The notes beneath the pieces are model-generated. The model made no database searches, had not been told where the DNA came from, and worked only from the letters and a program-made list of their open reading frames with translations. Positions 32,606-41,085 of a stretch of 64,000 nt of DNA are shown here, one piece after another (position 1 is the stretch's first letter; every line of letters begins with the position of its first letter). The translations under genes were made by a program, and so were the position numbers. The DNA comes from Stenotrophomonas rhizophila (GTDB lineage Bacteria; Pseudomonadota; Gammaproteobacteria; Xanthomonadales; Xanthomonadaceae). The DNA is taken from positions 2,477,501-2,541,500 of the forward strand of contig NZ_CP016294.1 of assembly GCF_001704155.1 (NCBI RefSeq). Reading direction: 5' to 3'.

Positions 32606-34462
32606 GTGGATAGCGCGCGTCGAGTCAACCTGTTCTCATCGGCGCGATTGTGGGGCCGTTACGACATGGCGACAAGTCGTGCCGCCGTCCCCAGCCGTGA
32701 CCGGTCGCAGTCCGTTGCTCACCCGAAAGTCGTACCACGTTATGGCGCATGGATTGCCAGTGTGGCGGTCCCGCGCATCTCCCCGAGGTGCAGAGTGCAG
32801 GCCAGCAGCCAGGTGAACCAGGTCGGCGCGACTCCGCCCGACACCGCCCGCAACCGCTTGTCCTTGCGTCGGAGTGAGCGCTTCACATCGTCTCCACTGG
32901 ATGTACGCATCCTCATAACAAACGTGCTCCCGCTCCTGCTCGGCTGCATGCTCGGCCAGTGGCTGCCCACGCTTGCCCCCAACCCGCAGCTGCATGTGCT
33001 GTGGATACCCGGCCCGGTACTGCTGGGCTGGTTGCTGTTCACACCGCGCAGCCAATGGCGCGGGTGCATCCTCGCCGCCTGCGCCGGCACCGTGCTGTCG
33101 TTGCTGCTGGTGCCGCTGTCGGCACTGCCGCGCCTGCTGGCCAGCCTGGGCGAGTTCGCCATGGTGGCAATGGTGGCGTGGCTGCTGCTGCGCTGGCGCG
33201 GCGAGCGCGCTGCGCTGGAGGACTACCGCGACCTGACCCTGTTCCTGCTGCTGGCCTGTGTGCTGCTGCCCCTGTGCGGGGCGTGGTGGTACGTGCTGGC
33301 ACTGGGTGGACGCGGTCCTGCGCTGGCGCCCGCCACGATGCGCGAGTTGGCCCTCACCAGCAGCGTCAGTTACCTGCTGATCGTGCCGGCCCTGGTCAAC
33401 GTGGCCCGCATCCTTGAAGCGCCCGAGCGCCGCCACGGCTGGCATTGGCAGACGCTGGGCCTGGCCCTGCTGCTGCTGGGCCTGCTGGTGGTGCTGTGGA
33501 CGGTGGATTGGCAGGACGGTGTGGTCACCCCGCTGCTCACCCTGGCGCCGATTCCGCTGCTGGTCTGGGCACTGATCGTGTTTGGCATCGCGGGGGCATC
33601 CTTGACCATGGTGGTCGTGGCGGTGCTGGGGATGCAGCTGGGCCTGGAAGCGATGGGACCGTTCGGCTTCTGGACGCCCGCGCGCAACCTGCTCACCGGC
33701 CAGGCTTGGACCCTGTGCACGGGGTTCGCACTGCTGTTCCTGGGCGCACTTTCCGAGCAGAAGCTGTCCAACCGGATAAAACTGCAGCGTGCGTACGCGC
33801 GCCTGGGCGAGGTCACCGGGAGGATGCTGGTGGTGCAGGAAGAGGAACGCACCCGGATCGCGCGCGACCTGCATGACGACGTCAACCAGTCGCTGGCCGC
33901 GATCTCGATCCGGCTCAGCACCCTGCGCAACCACATCCCGCCTTCCGAGCGCCCCAGCGTGGTTGAACTGCAGGACCAGCTGTTGTCGGTGTCCAACGAC
34001 ATCCGCGCCATCTCGCACGAACTGCACCCCAGCATCCTGCGCTTCACCGGGCTGGCAAGTGCGCTGGATGCGTTCTGCATCAAGCGCAACGCACGCGGAC
34101 GGCTGCGGCTGCGCTGCAGCATCGAGGACGCGCCACGCCTGAACGACGAACAGGAGCTGAGCCTGTTCCGGATCGTCCAGGAAGCAGTCAACAACGTGGA
34201 CAAACACGCGCGCGCCAGCGTGGCCGACGTACTGGTGTGCGTGCGTGGGCAGAACGTGGTGCTGCGGGTGGATGACGATGGCGTGGGCATCCTGGCCAGC
34301 CACCTGCGGCGCACGCCCGGGCTGGGCCTGATCAGCATGGAAGAACGCGCACGCCTGCTGGCTGGCACCCTGCACGTGGGCACCAGCCCGCTCGGCGGTG
34401 CGCGGATTGAGGTGCGCTTTCCCCTGCGCGATGCCGCGCCGCGTGGTCCGGCCGGCCAGTAG
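32606..34462 (+). CDS. NarX/UhpB-like membrane sensor histidine kinase (MASE1-like sensor, HisKA_3)
   Basis: Up to 618 residues. About eight hydrophobic helices (about 108-390) form an integral-membrane sensor region of MASE1 type. The HisKA_3 box EEERTRIARDLHDDVNQSLAAISIRL holds the phosphoacceptor His, and the ATPase domain has EAVNNVDKHARAS, DDDGVGI and GLGLISMEERARLL. The kinase would phosphorylate a NarL-type regulator, probably the one at 30810-31457. The start is uncertain: the first 100 residues are hydrophilic, low in family signal and precede the first helix, so translation may begin at the ATG at 32666 or at a GTG/TTG near 32850-32940. The acid phosphatase gene follows after 22 bases. 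Confidence 0.82.
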   Translation: MDSARRVNLFSSARLWGRYDMATSRAAVPSRDRSQSVAHPKVVPRYGAWIASVAVPRISPRCRVQASSQVNQVGATPPDTARNRLSLRRSERFTSSPLDVRILITNVLPLLLGCMLGQWLPTLAPNPQLHVLWIPGPVLLGWLLFTPRSQWRGCILAACAGTVLSLLLVPLSALPRLLASLGEFAMVAMVAWLLLRWRGERAALEDYRDLTLFLLLACVLLPLCGAWWYVLALGGRGPALAPATMRELALTSSVSYLLIVPALVNVARILEAPERRHGWHWQTLGLALLLLGLLVVLWTVDWQDGVVTPLLTLAPIPLLVWALIVFGIAGASLTMVVVAVLGMQLGLEAMGPFGFWTPARNLLTGQAWTLCTGFALLFLGALSEQKLSNRIKLQRAYARLGEVTGRMLVVQEEERTRIARDLHDDVNQSLAAISIRLSTLRNHIPPSERPSVVELQDQLLSVSNDIRAISHELHPSILRFTGLASALDAFCIKRNARGRLRLRCSIEDAPRLNDEQELSLFRIVQEAVNNVDKHARASVADVLVCVRGQNVVLRVDDDGVGILASHLRRTPGLGLISMEERARLLAGTLHVGTSPLGGARIEVRFPLRDAAPRGPAGQ

Positions 34463-34484
34463 AACCCTACGGATGGAGACTCCC

Positions 34485-35345
34485 ATGCCCGCTCTTCGCA
34501 AGGCGCCCTGGCTGTCCTTCGTGCTGTTGGCCGGGTGCGCCACCGGTCCACTGACCAGCCCGGCACCGGCACTGATCCCCTCCGCACTGCCGCCGCAGCC
34601 TGCACCCGTTCCGGAGCTGCGCCCGGGCGTGCCCGCCGGCTACCTGGGACGTGCGCTGCCCGACAGCCTGGTGTTGCTGCCGCCGCCTCCCGCCAAGGGC
34701 TCGCCCGGGTTTGCCCGTGACCAGGCGACCAGCCGGGCATCGCAGAAGTTGAAATCCAGTCCGCGCTACGCACTGGCCAGTCGCGATGCCGACCTGCGCT
34801 TCCCGCAGGTGGCCAGCACGTTTTCCTGCGCGCTGGGGGTGCCGATCAGCCAGCAGGATACGCCGCGCCTTTACCTGCTGCTGCAACGCAGCCTCGTCGA
34901 TGCGGGCCTGGCCACGTACGCGGCCAAGGACCATTACAAGCGCACACGGCCATTCGTGTTCTACAAAGAGAAGACCTGCTTCCCGGCCGACGAAGCCTCG
35001 CTGCGCACCGACGGCTCCTATCCTTCCGGGCATACCTCGATCGGCTGGGCCTGGGCACTGCTGCTGAGCGAGCTTAGCCCGGCCCAGGCCGATGCCGTGC
35101 TCGCCCGCGGCCGAGCATTCGGCGAGAACCGGCTGATCTGCAACGCGCACTGGCAAAGCGATGTGCTGCAGGGGCGTGCGGTCGGCGCTGGCGCCGTCGC
35201 GGTGCTGCACGCCAATGAAACCTTCAACGCGGATATGAGGGCAGCCCGTGCCGAGATCGACAGCCTGCGCGGCAGCGGCGTGGTGGCCCAGGACTGCGAG
35301 GCCGAGGCGACGGCATTGAAGGTGAAGATTCCCGGCGTGGAGTAA
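34485..35345 (+). CDS. Class A non-specific acid phosphatase (PhoN-like, PAP2 superfamily) lipoprotein
   Basis: A 286-residue secreted phosphatase. The signal ends in lipobox LLAGC, then a Pro-rich linker to about residue 70. The PAP2 signature is complete: K-DHYKRT-RP, SYPSGHTS and R-LICNA-H-WQS-D, matching KX6RP, PSGH and RX5HX3D; the usual Ser before the last Arg is replaced by Asn (ENR). Class A enzymes hydrolyse organic phosphomonoesters in the periplasm or at the surface. ATG at 34485 has GGAG 6 bases upstream, better than the in-frame ATG at 34473. Downstream of the NarX-like kinase and possibly cotranscribed. Confidence 0.88.
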   Translation: MPALRKAPWLSFVLLAGCATGPLTSPAPALIPSALPPQPAPVPELRPGVPAGYLGRALPDSLVLLPPPPAKGSPGFARDQATSRASQKLKSSPRYALASRDADLRFPQVASTFSCALGVPISQQDTPRLYLLLQRSLVDAGLATYAAKDHYKRTRPFVFYKEKTCFPADEASLRTDGSYPSGHTSIGWAWALLLSELSPAQADAVLARGRAFGENRLICNAHWQSDVLQGRAVGAGAVAVLHANETFNADMRAARAEIDSLRGSGVVAQDCEAEATALKVKIPGVE

Positions 35346-35447
35346 CCACCCGCGTAGGCAACAAACTGTCCCGCTGCTGGCAGGCTGCGCGCAGCAAGCC
35401 AGCATGGCATGCTCGACGCTCCATATTCCCGTTGCAGAGCGTGCGCC

Positions 35448-35843
35448 ATGGCACAGGTCAGGATTGTTTCCGACGGCCCCAACTACCGGCACCAGATCCA
35501 GGCCGGTGCACACCACGTGGTGGCCGATGAGCCGGCCACGCTGGGCGGACAGGGCGCGGGCATGGCGCCGTTCGAGCTGTACCTGGCGGCGCTGTCGGCC
35601 TGCACGGCCATCACCCTGCGCATGTATGCGGAGAAGAAGGGCTGGGACCTCGGCGAGTTCCGCGCCGAACTGTCCTCCTCCCGCGACGCCGACAACCGCC
35701 TGCTGGTCCACCGGGTGCTGCATGCCAGCGGTGCGCTTGATGACGCGCAGTGGCAACGGTTGCTGGACGTCGTGGAACGGACGCCGGTGACCCTGGTGAT
35801 GCGCGAAGGTGCGGTGATCACCAGCGAGCGGGCTGCCGGCTGA
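35448..35843 (+). CDS. OsmC-family peroxiredoxin-like protein
   Basis: A 131-residue protein beginning MAQVRIVSDGPNYRHQI. The OsmC fold motif GAGMAPFELYLAALSACTAITLRMYAEKKGW carries the conserved Cys in SACTA; the second OsmC cysteine in the usual C-terminal position is not seen, and the C-terminal part is RTPVTLVMREGAVITSE, so it resembles the YhfA-type subgroup. Canonical OsmC/Ohr proteins reduce organic hydroperoxides with two cysteines; with one cysteine the activity is uncertain. It stands alone, with 102 bases upstream after the phosphatase gene. Confidence 0.82.
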   Translation: MAQVRIVSDGPNYRHQIQAGAHHVVADEPATLGGQGAGMAPFELYLAALSACTAITLRMYAEKKGWDLGEFRAELSSSRDADNRLLVHRVLHASGALDDAQWQRLLDVVERTPVTLVMREGAVITSERAAG

Positions 35844-36119
35844 GACGGATCGCAGGCGAGAAATGGCCTGGCTCGCTGCCCCCTGAGCGATGACGGGGGA
35901 GACATCCCGCGGTTGACAGCGAGCCAGGACAAAGCGTGCCGGTCGCGTGCTCCTGGACCTCCAGGGCCCTGTCCACGCGTTGGCGCTTCGTGGTCATTAG
36001 AACGCCGGGGTGGATGCGCAGACGCTTCGATCCGGCAGCACGAACGTGCGTTCCGGCAAGATGAGGGAGGAATGCGGCATGTGGATGCGCAATTCCGGCA
36101 CGTTGCCGGAAACGTGCCT
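35844..36119. other. Intergenic region with several short inverted and direct repeats
   Basis: No gene is supported here. CCTGGCTCGCTG (35867-35878) and CAGCGAGCCAGG (35917-35928) are perfect 12-bp inverted arms 38 bases apart. GTGGATGCGCA occurs twice about 70 bases apart (near 36011 and 36081), TCCGGCA three times, and GCACGAACGTGC (36038-36049) is a short palindrome. The pattern looks like remains of a small repeat unit. Confidence 0.4.
36097..36118 (-). terminator. Hairpin after the AraC-family gene
   Basis: GGCACGTT (36097-36104) and AACGTGCC (36111-36118) form a perfect 8-bp stem with loop GCCGGA, ending 2 bases from the stop codon of the AraC-family gene. There is no clear T-run after it, so factor-independent termination is only possible. 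Confidence 0.4.
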
Positions 36120-37148
36120 TCAGGCCGGGATGCCCGCCGAGGCAGGCGCACGCATCAGGGTGTCCCGGGGCAGCTCACCGAACACGCGCCGATAGTTGTC
36201 GGCGAACCGCGACAGATCCCACAGGCCACAGCTGAGCGCCACCGCCTTGACCGACTTGCGGGTGGCGTCGGCCATCGACAGGCCGCGGCATGCGGCGCAC
36301 AGCCGCAGCATCGACAGGTACCGGTTGGGCGAGGTGCCGAACAGGTCCTCGAAGGCATAGCGCAGGGCACGCTCGCTCACGCCCGCTGCGGCGCAGATTT
36401 CGTGCATGTAGATGTTGCGCCGCAGATTCTGCCGCATGAAGGATTCGGCGCGCTGTGAGATCAGATAGTGCGCGTGGCGCGCACGGGAATTGGCCGCCCG
36501 GCTCTGGCCCTGGGCCGCGAGCAACGCCTGCACGTGCTCGTGCAGCAGCAGCGCAGCAGCGTCAGCAGGCAGGGCCGGATCCGCGCCGCCAAGCCATGCG
36601 GGAAGCTGCGCGTAGCGCCCGGCAAGCCCGCAACCGCTGGCGCCCGCATCGAACAGCGACAGTGCCTGCCCGAAAGGCAGGTTCGAACGCAGGCTGAGTT
36701 CGGTGAGTTTGCGCTGCACCCGCTGCATGGGCGTAAGCAGGAAGCTGAAACGGCTGCCGGCACTGAACGCGAATTCACTGGCGCCTTCGGGAAACACCGT
36801 CAATGCCGTACCCGCGTCCAGGCTCACGCCGTGGCACCAGCTTCGCGATGGGTCGGTCTCGTGGATGAAACCGAGCAGGCACCATTCCGGCGGCAACACG
36901 AAGCGTCCGCGGAAGTGGAAACCGCAGGTGACCGTGCAGAACAGCGATTCATCATGCACCTGCGACTGGATCGATGCGCGCGGCCCGTTGTCGTCCAGCA
37001 GCACCATTTCCAGTTCGCAGACCCGAAGCACACCGCTTAATGACGCCAGGTCATGCTGGCGTAACGCGGTACCGTGAATCTCCTGCACTTCACCATCGGC
37101 CATGACAGCGGTTTCCCCGTTTGGCGTGGACTCCACGATGGTCGCCAT
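36120..37148 (-). CDS. AraC-family transcriptional regulator
   Basis: A 342-residue regulator (start at ATG 37146-37148; an in-frame ATG at 37103 is an alternative). The C-terminal AraC domain reads NIYMHEICAAAGVSERALRYAFEDLFGTSPNRYLSMLRL, then VKAVALSCGLWDLSRFADNYRRVFGELPRDTLMRAP. The N-terminal region contains SLFCTVTCGFHFRGRFVLPPEW and an AraC-ligand-type cupin-like stretch without identifiable ligand residues. It is the same general type as the regulator at 31609-32580. It is divergent from the cpaE-like gene across 259 bases that include AT-richer sequence with GTGTTTACAC near 37257; no firm promoter is called. Confidence 0.85.
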   Translation of the reverse strand: MATIVESTPNGETAVMADGEVQEIHGTALRQHDLASLSGVLRVCELEMVLLDDNGPRASIQSQVHDESLFCTVTCGFHFRGRFVLPPEWCLLGFIHETDPSRSWCHGVSLDAGTALTVFPEGASEFAFSAGSRFSFLLTPMQRVQRKLTELSLRSNLPFGQALSLFDAGASGCGLAGRYAQLPAWLGGADPALPADAAALLLHEHVQALLAAQGQSRAANSRARHAHYLISQRAESFMRQNLRRNIYMHEICAAAGVSERALRYAFEDLFGTSPNRYLSMLRLCAACRGLSMADATRKSVKAVALSCGLWDLSRFADNYRRVFGELPRDTLMRAPASAGIPA

Positions 37149-37407
37149 CCACCGTGCAGGCCCCTTCCTGGTTTGCTGTGCATTCCCCCCTCGGAATGCG
37201 TCGCTGGTTCTACCGGACAGAATATCGGTGTGTTTTCGCGGAGTTTCTGCGTGAAGGTGTTTACACGGCGTCAATATCCTCCATTCACTTGATGTCCATG
37301 GGGCCATCACGGGGGTGGCGTGTAAGACCCTGCCGATTTTGTGCATCCGCCGGGGCCAGCGGTGGCGGAACATCGTCCGACGTGCCCCGCGCGCAAGGAC
37401 GCTTCCC

Positions 37408-38673
37408 ATGGCCGCTCCCCTCCAGCTGCTGCACCCCAGGCCGCCACCGATGACCCTCGTCCTCTACGCCCCGGCCAGCCACCTGGCCGCCCTGCTCGAA
37501 GCCCGGCTCCCGGTCGGGATGCGCGTGCACTGGCAGGACAGTGCCGCGCCGCCGGGTGCGCTCGACGTTCATCGTCGCAGCGGCCCCTGCGTGGTGCTGC
37601 TGGATTATCTGCGCGGGGCCGCCCAGGCCTCCAGCGAGCTGGCCAGGCGGCTCCAGCGCAGTCATCCCGACCTGCCGCTGGTCGCGGTCGGGTCGACCTC
37701 GTCGAAGGAGGAAGATGGCATTGTCGCGGCAGTACGGGCGGGCCTGCGCGACATTCTCGACCTGGAAGCGAGCACCGCCGAGATCGACGCCGTGCTGCGC
37801 CGCGCCGCCGCCCTGCCTGCCGATGTTCCCGACCTGCCTGCGCCGGGCGCCGCGAAGGCCCGGCTGATCCTGCTGCTGGGCGTACGCGCCGGGGTCGGCA
37901 CCAGCACGCTGGCCACCCATCTGGGGGTGATGGCGCAACAGCTCGCCGTGCCCCGCGCCGGAGAGGACGACGCCACGTGCACCCTGCTGGTCGATCTCGG
38001 CCATCCGGCCGGCGATGCCGCGCTGTACCTCAACGTGGACAGCCAGTTCCACTACGACGATGCGCTTCGCCATGCCAATCGCATCGACGCCAACCTGGTC
38101 CGCACGGTGGTGACCCGGCACGAAGGCGGACTTCACCTGCTGGGACAGCCGGCAAGCGGAGATGGCGGTACCCTTGCCGATCCAGCCGTACTGATGCAGC
38201 GCCTGCGCGGCGTGTTCCGCACGGTGCTGTGCGACCTGGGTGGTGTTCCGGTCCGCCAGGTTCCCCGCTCCCTCCTCAACGGTGCCGACGAAATCTGGCT
38301 CGTCGCCGACCCGGCGATCGGCACCCTGGTCTCACTCGACCAGGTGTTGAAGCACCTGGACGCCATCGGCAGCCGCGACGCGCGCCTGCAGTTGGTCATC
38401 AACCGCCACCACCAGGGCGGCGGACTGGGCCCGGCCCAGATCGCTGACCGGTTCGGCCTGCCGCTGCTGGCTACCCTGCCCTGCTGCGAACGCTTGCGTA
38501 CCAGCGCCAACCATGGGCACCTGCTGTTGCACGATGCCCCCCGCGCGCCCTACCTGCGCGCGCTCGCGCCCTTGCTGGCGCGCCTGTGCCCTGCCGCGCC
38601 GCCTGCGCGGCCGCACACCCCGCTGGAAACCCTCATGCGCTTCCTGGACAGCCGTCAATGGAAAAGAAAGTAG
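37408..38673 (+). CDS. CpaE/TadZ-like pilus-assembly localisation ATPase
   Basis: A 421-residue protein. An N-terminal receiver-like domain (about 15-135) with VVLLDYLRG lacks the full acidic pocket, as in CpaE/TadZ. A MinD/ParA-type ATPase follows: LLGVRAGVGTSTLATHLG at about 153-170, LLVDLGHPAGDAALYLN (Walker A' position) and TVLCDLGGVPV. The deviant Walker A is KGGxGK[ST] in active members; here it is RAGVGTST, with both lysines replaced, so ATP hydrolysis may be weak or absent. Such proteins place the Tad pilus machine at the cell pole. ATG at 37408 has AAGGA 8 bases upstream. It overlaps the cpaF-like gene by 16 bases. Confidence 0.85.
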   Translation: MAAPLQLLHPRPPPMTLVLYAPASHLAALLEARLPVGMRVHWQDSAAPPGALDVHRRSGPCVVLLDYLRGAAQASSELARRLQRSHPDLPLVAVGSTSSKEEDGIVAAVRAGLRDILDLEASTAEIDAVLRRAAALPADVPDLPAPGAAKARLILLLGVRAGVGTSTLATHLGVMAQQLAVPRAGEDDATCTLLVDLGHPAGDAALYLNVDSQFHYDDALRHANRIDANLVRTVVTRHEGGLHLLGQPASGDGGTLADPAVLMQRLRGVFRTVLCDLGGVPVRQVPRSLLNGADEIWLVADPAIGTLVSLDQVLKHLDAIGSRDARLQLVINRHHQGGGLGPAQIADRFGLPLLATLPCCERLRTSANHGHLLLHDAPRAPYLRALAPLLARLCPAAPPARPHTPLETLMRFLDSRQWKRK

Positions 38674-40016
38674 TCCCGCTCGGCCCGGTCGCTGCGCATG
38701 CGGATTCCGTGCCCGCGGATCCGGCAGCGGACCCACGGGTGCCGTTCGCGCAGTCCGAGGACTTTCTGCGGGTGCTGGCCGCTGCCCATGAGCACCTGCT
38801 CAACAGCATCGAGGATGGCCAGGTCGACATCGACGCCTGGTCGCCGGTCACGGTAGCCCGCTACGTAACCACCCAGACCGACCGGTTTGTGCAGGAATGG
38901 CGCATCCCGGTCAATGCCGCCGAAATGGAAATCGTGGCAGCCGCGCTGGTCAAGGAACTGACCGGCTTCGGCCCCTTGGATGACCTGCTGCGCGACCCCG
39001 CCATCGATGCCATCCTCATCAACGGCTACCGGGATATCCATGTCTCCCAGGCCGGACAGCTGGTGCCGATCAACCAGCGTTTCACCGATGATGACCACCT
39101 GCTGCGGATCCTGCGCCGCATCCTGGCCCCGCTGGGGCGCCGGCTGGACGAAGAGTGCCCGATCGTGGCCGTGCGCCTGCCCGCTGGTGGCCATCTCAAC
39201 GCGATCATCCCGCCGCTGGCGCTGGATGGCCCGGTGGTCTCCATCCGCAAGTTCCGCAGGACCCCGTTCACCTGTGACGAGCTGCTGCGCATGGGCACGT
39301 TCGATCCTGCCGTGCATGCGCTGTTGAACGCCATGGTTTTGGGCCGCTGCAACATCCTCGTCTGCGGCACCGCCGATTCGGGGAAAACCGCGCTGCTCAA
39401 CGCCATGGCCGGATGCATTCCGGCCGACGAACGCATCGCCACCGTCGAGGAGGTTGCCGAACTGACCCTCAAGCACCCCCATGTCGTGCGCCTGGAAAGC
39501 CGCGCAGCGGGCACGGACGGCCAGGGCGCGGTCGGCATCCGCGAGCTGATGCGCAGCAGCCTGGGCATGCGCCCCGACCGGATCCTGGTGGGTGAACTGC
39601 GCGGCGCCGAGGTCATCGAGATGCTGCAGGCGATGGCGACCGGGCACGATGGCTCCATGGCCACTGTGCGCGCCAGCTCCGCGCGCGACTGCCTGCAACG
39701 GCTGGAGATCCTGGCAGGACTCGCGGGCTTCCAGGGCAGCGAAGACAACGTGCGTCGTCAGGTCGCCAGTGCGGTTGATTTCGTGGTGCATGTCCAGCGG
39801 CTGGGCAGCGGTCGCCGCGTGGTGGCGTCGATCAGCGAGGTGACCGGCATCAGCGACAGCGCCATCGGCACCCGCGAACTGTTCCATCACGAACTGCAGA
39901 TCGATGCCGATGGCCGCGAGCAGGACCGCTGGGTCGGGATCGACCTCCAACCCCGCTCCAGCAAGCTTGAGGCGTTCCGACGGCAGCTGCGCCAGGCACG
40001 GGGCAGCCGTTCCTGA
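38658..40016 (+). CDS. CpaF/TadA-like secretion ATPase (type II/IV secretion family)
   Basis: A 452-residue hexameric motor ATPase. The N-terminal domain (about 30-165) leads to the core with GHLNAIIPPLALDGPVVSIRKF, Walker A GTADSGKTALL (about 235-245), the Asp box with ATVEEVAELTL, and the His box region GIRELMRSSLGMRPDRILVGELRG containing Walker B. A C-terminal sequence VVHVQRLGSGRRVVASISEV matches CpaF. It would power assembly of Tad (Flp) pili. No flp pilin, cpaA prepilin peptidase, cpaC secretin or tadBC genes are present in the window, so this pair is isolated. A bidirectional hairpin terminator follows. Confidence 0.88.
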   Translation: MEKKVVPLGPVAAHADSVPADPAADPRVPFAQSEDFLRVLAAAHEHLLNSIEDGQVDIDAWSPVTVARYVTTQTDRFVQEWRIPVNAAEMEIVAAALVKELTGFGPLDDLLRDPAIDAILINGYRDIHVSQAGQLVPINQRFTDDDHLLRILRRILAPLGRRLDEECPIVAVRLPAGGHLNAIIPPLALDGPVVSIRKFRRTPFTCDELLRMGTFDPAVHALLNAMVLGRCNILVCGTADSGKTALLNAMAGCIPADERIATVEEVAELTLKHPHVVRLESRAAGTDGQGAVGIRELMRSSLGMRPDRILVGELRGAEVIEMLQAMATGHDGSMATVRASSARDCLQRLEILAGLAGFQGSEDNVRRQVASAVDFVVHVQRLGSGRRVVASISEVTGISDSAIGTRELFHHELQIDADGREQDRWVGIDLQPRSSKLEAFRRQLRQARGSRS

Positions 40017-40026
40017 TGCCGGGACA

Positions 40027-40063
40027 GACAGAAACGGCGGCCCTGCGGCCGCCGTTTTCTGTC
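40027..40063. terminator. Bidirectional hairpin terminator between cpaF-like and SapC genes
   Basis: GACAGAAACGGCGGCC (40027-40042) and GGCCGCCGTTTTCTGTC (40047-40063) form a stem of 16 bp with one bulged T and loop CTGC. A runs on one side and T runs on the other place it correctly for termination of both convergent genes (stops at 40016 and 40083). Confidence 0.75.
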
Positions 40064-40082
40064 CTCACACGCCATTGCGTGA

Positions 40083-40847
40083 TCAGGCCGCGGCAGCGAC
40101 CTGCGCGCTCTGGCGCTGCACCAACGCGTTGAAGCGCGCCAGCGAGCTCAGGTGGTGGTGGATCGAGGCCAGCCAGCCGTTGCGATGCCAGGCGAGGACG
40201 ATGGCGTCGGGCAGCTTGGCGAACTTCTCGACGTCCACCACGTGGAAGCCGTTCACCGACATCTTCTCACCGCTGGGCAGGGTCACGTCGATGCTGCGCT
40301 CGACCAGCAGGTCCTGTTCCTTCAGCGCGGCACTGAACTGGCGGGTCTGCTCGTATTCGCGGGTGAAATCAGCGCAGAACTTCATGGCATTGTCGACCAG
40401 TTCGGTCGCCTTGCCATCAACGAACAGCGGCTCGCCTTCGTCGCTGACGCCCTGGTTGACCTGTTCCGAATCGGCATCCAGCGCCAGCAGGAAATTATCG
40501 TCCTCGGCCTGCACGAACACGAACGGATAGCGGCGCAGGTAGGCCGGGGCGTAGGTGTCATCGGCCCACTTGCCGTCGGTCACGAACAGGTTGCGGCGGG
40601 CCAGGCCCACGGCCACGATCGGCGAGGCATCCTGGCCGGTGAACAGGATGGGGAAATGCTGGGCGGCCATGCCGAATTCGCCGATCACCGCCGGAATGGC
40701 GTTGGTCTCGGCGGCAAACGCCAGCGAACCCGGACGCAGGCGCCAGTTGGCGTGCTTGTCCGATTGCAGCGGCAGCGGCTGGCGGTAGAACAGCGGACCG
40801 GAAGCCTGGGCCGGAGCGGCCGGCGGAGTAGTCGTTTCAGCAGTCAT
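40083..40847 (-). CDS. SapC family protein
   Basis: A 254-residue protein with the SapC pattern: FYRQPLPLQSDKHANWRLRPG near the N-terminus, ETNAIPAVIGEFGMAAQHFPILFTGQ, YAPAYLRRYPFVFVQAEDD and the C-terminal FHVVDVEKFAKLPDAIVLAWHRNGWLASIHHHLSSLARFNALV. The family is named after a Campylobacter S-layer-associated gene, but its actual function is unresolved; members are widespread in proteobacteria, often next to TonB receptors or tryptophan halogenases, none of which is seen here. ATG at 40845-40847. It stands alone between the terminator and the divergent lipoprotein gene. Confidence 0.87.
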   Translation of the reverse strand: MTAETTTPPAAPAQASGPLFYRQPLPLQSDKHANWRLRPGSLAFAAETNAIPAVIGEFGMAAQHFPILFTGQDASPIVAVGLARRNLFVTDGKWADDTYAPAYLRRYPFVFVQAEDDNFLLALDADSEQVNQGVSDEGEPLFVDGKATELVDNAMKFCADFTREYEQTRQFSAALKEQDLLVERSIDVTLPSGEKMSVNGFHVVDVEKFAKLPDAIVLAWHRNGWLASIHHHLSSLARFNALVQRQSAQVAAAA

Positions 40848-41085
40848 GAATTTGGTCAGGTACGACGCGCCATACAGCCCGGGCACGAAAGCGGGCACCG
40901 CATTGATCGAGCACTATAGCGTGGCTGTTTTGCAGCCGGCTACCGCCCGGTGAATTCGCTGCACTGCAGCAACACGGGCCCGAGGGGTCAATCCGGGCCC
41001 TCGAAACGAGCCGGTCGCGACGCGGTGCGTGGTCATGCCGGCAGGGGATGGGTAATGATCACGGCAGCTACGCGACGCCCCCCCC

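Noticed and set aside
37862-37932. Active ParA-type ATPase for plasmid partition
   Set aside because: The ATPase motif lacks lysines, an N-terminal receiver-like domain is present and the next gene is CpaF; all fit CpaE/TadZ, not ParA.
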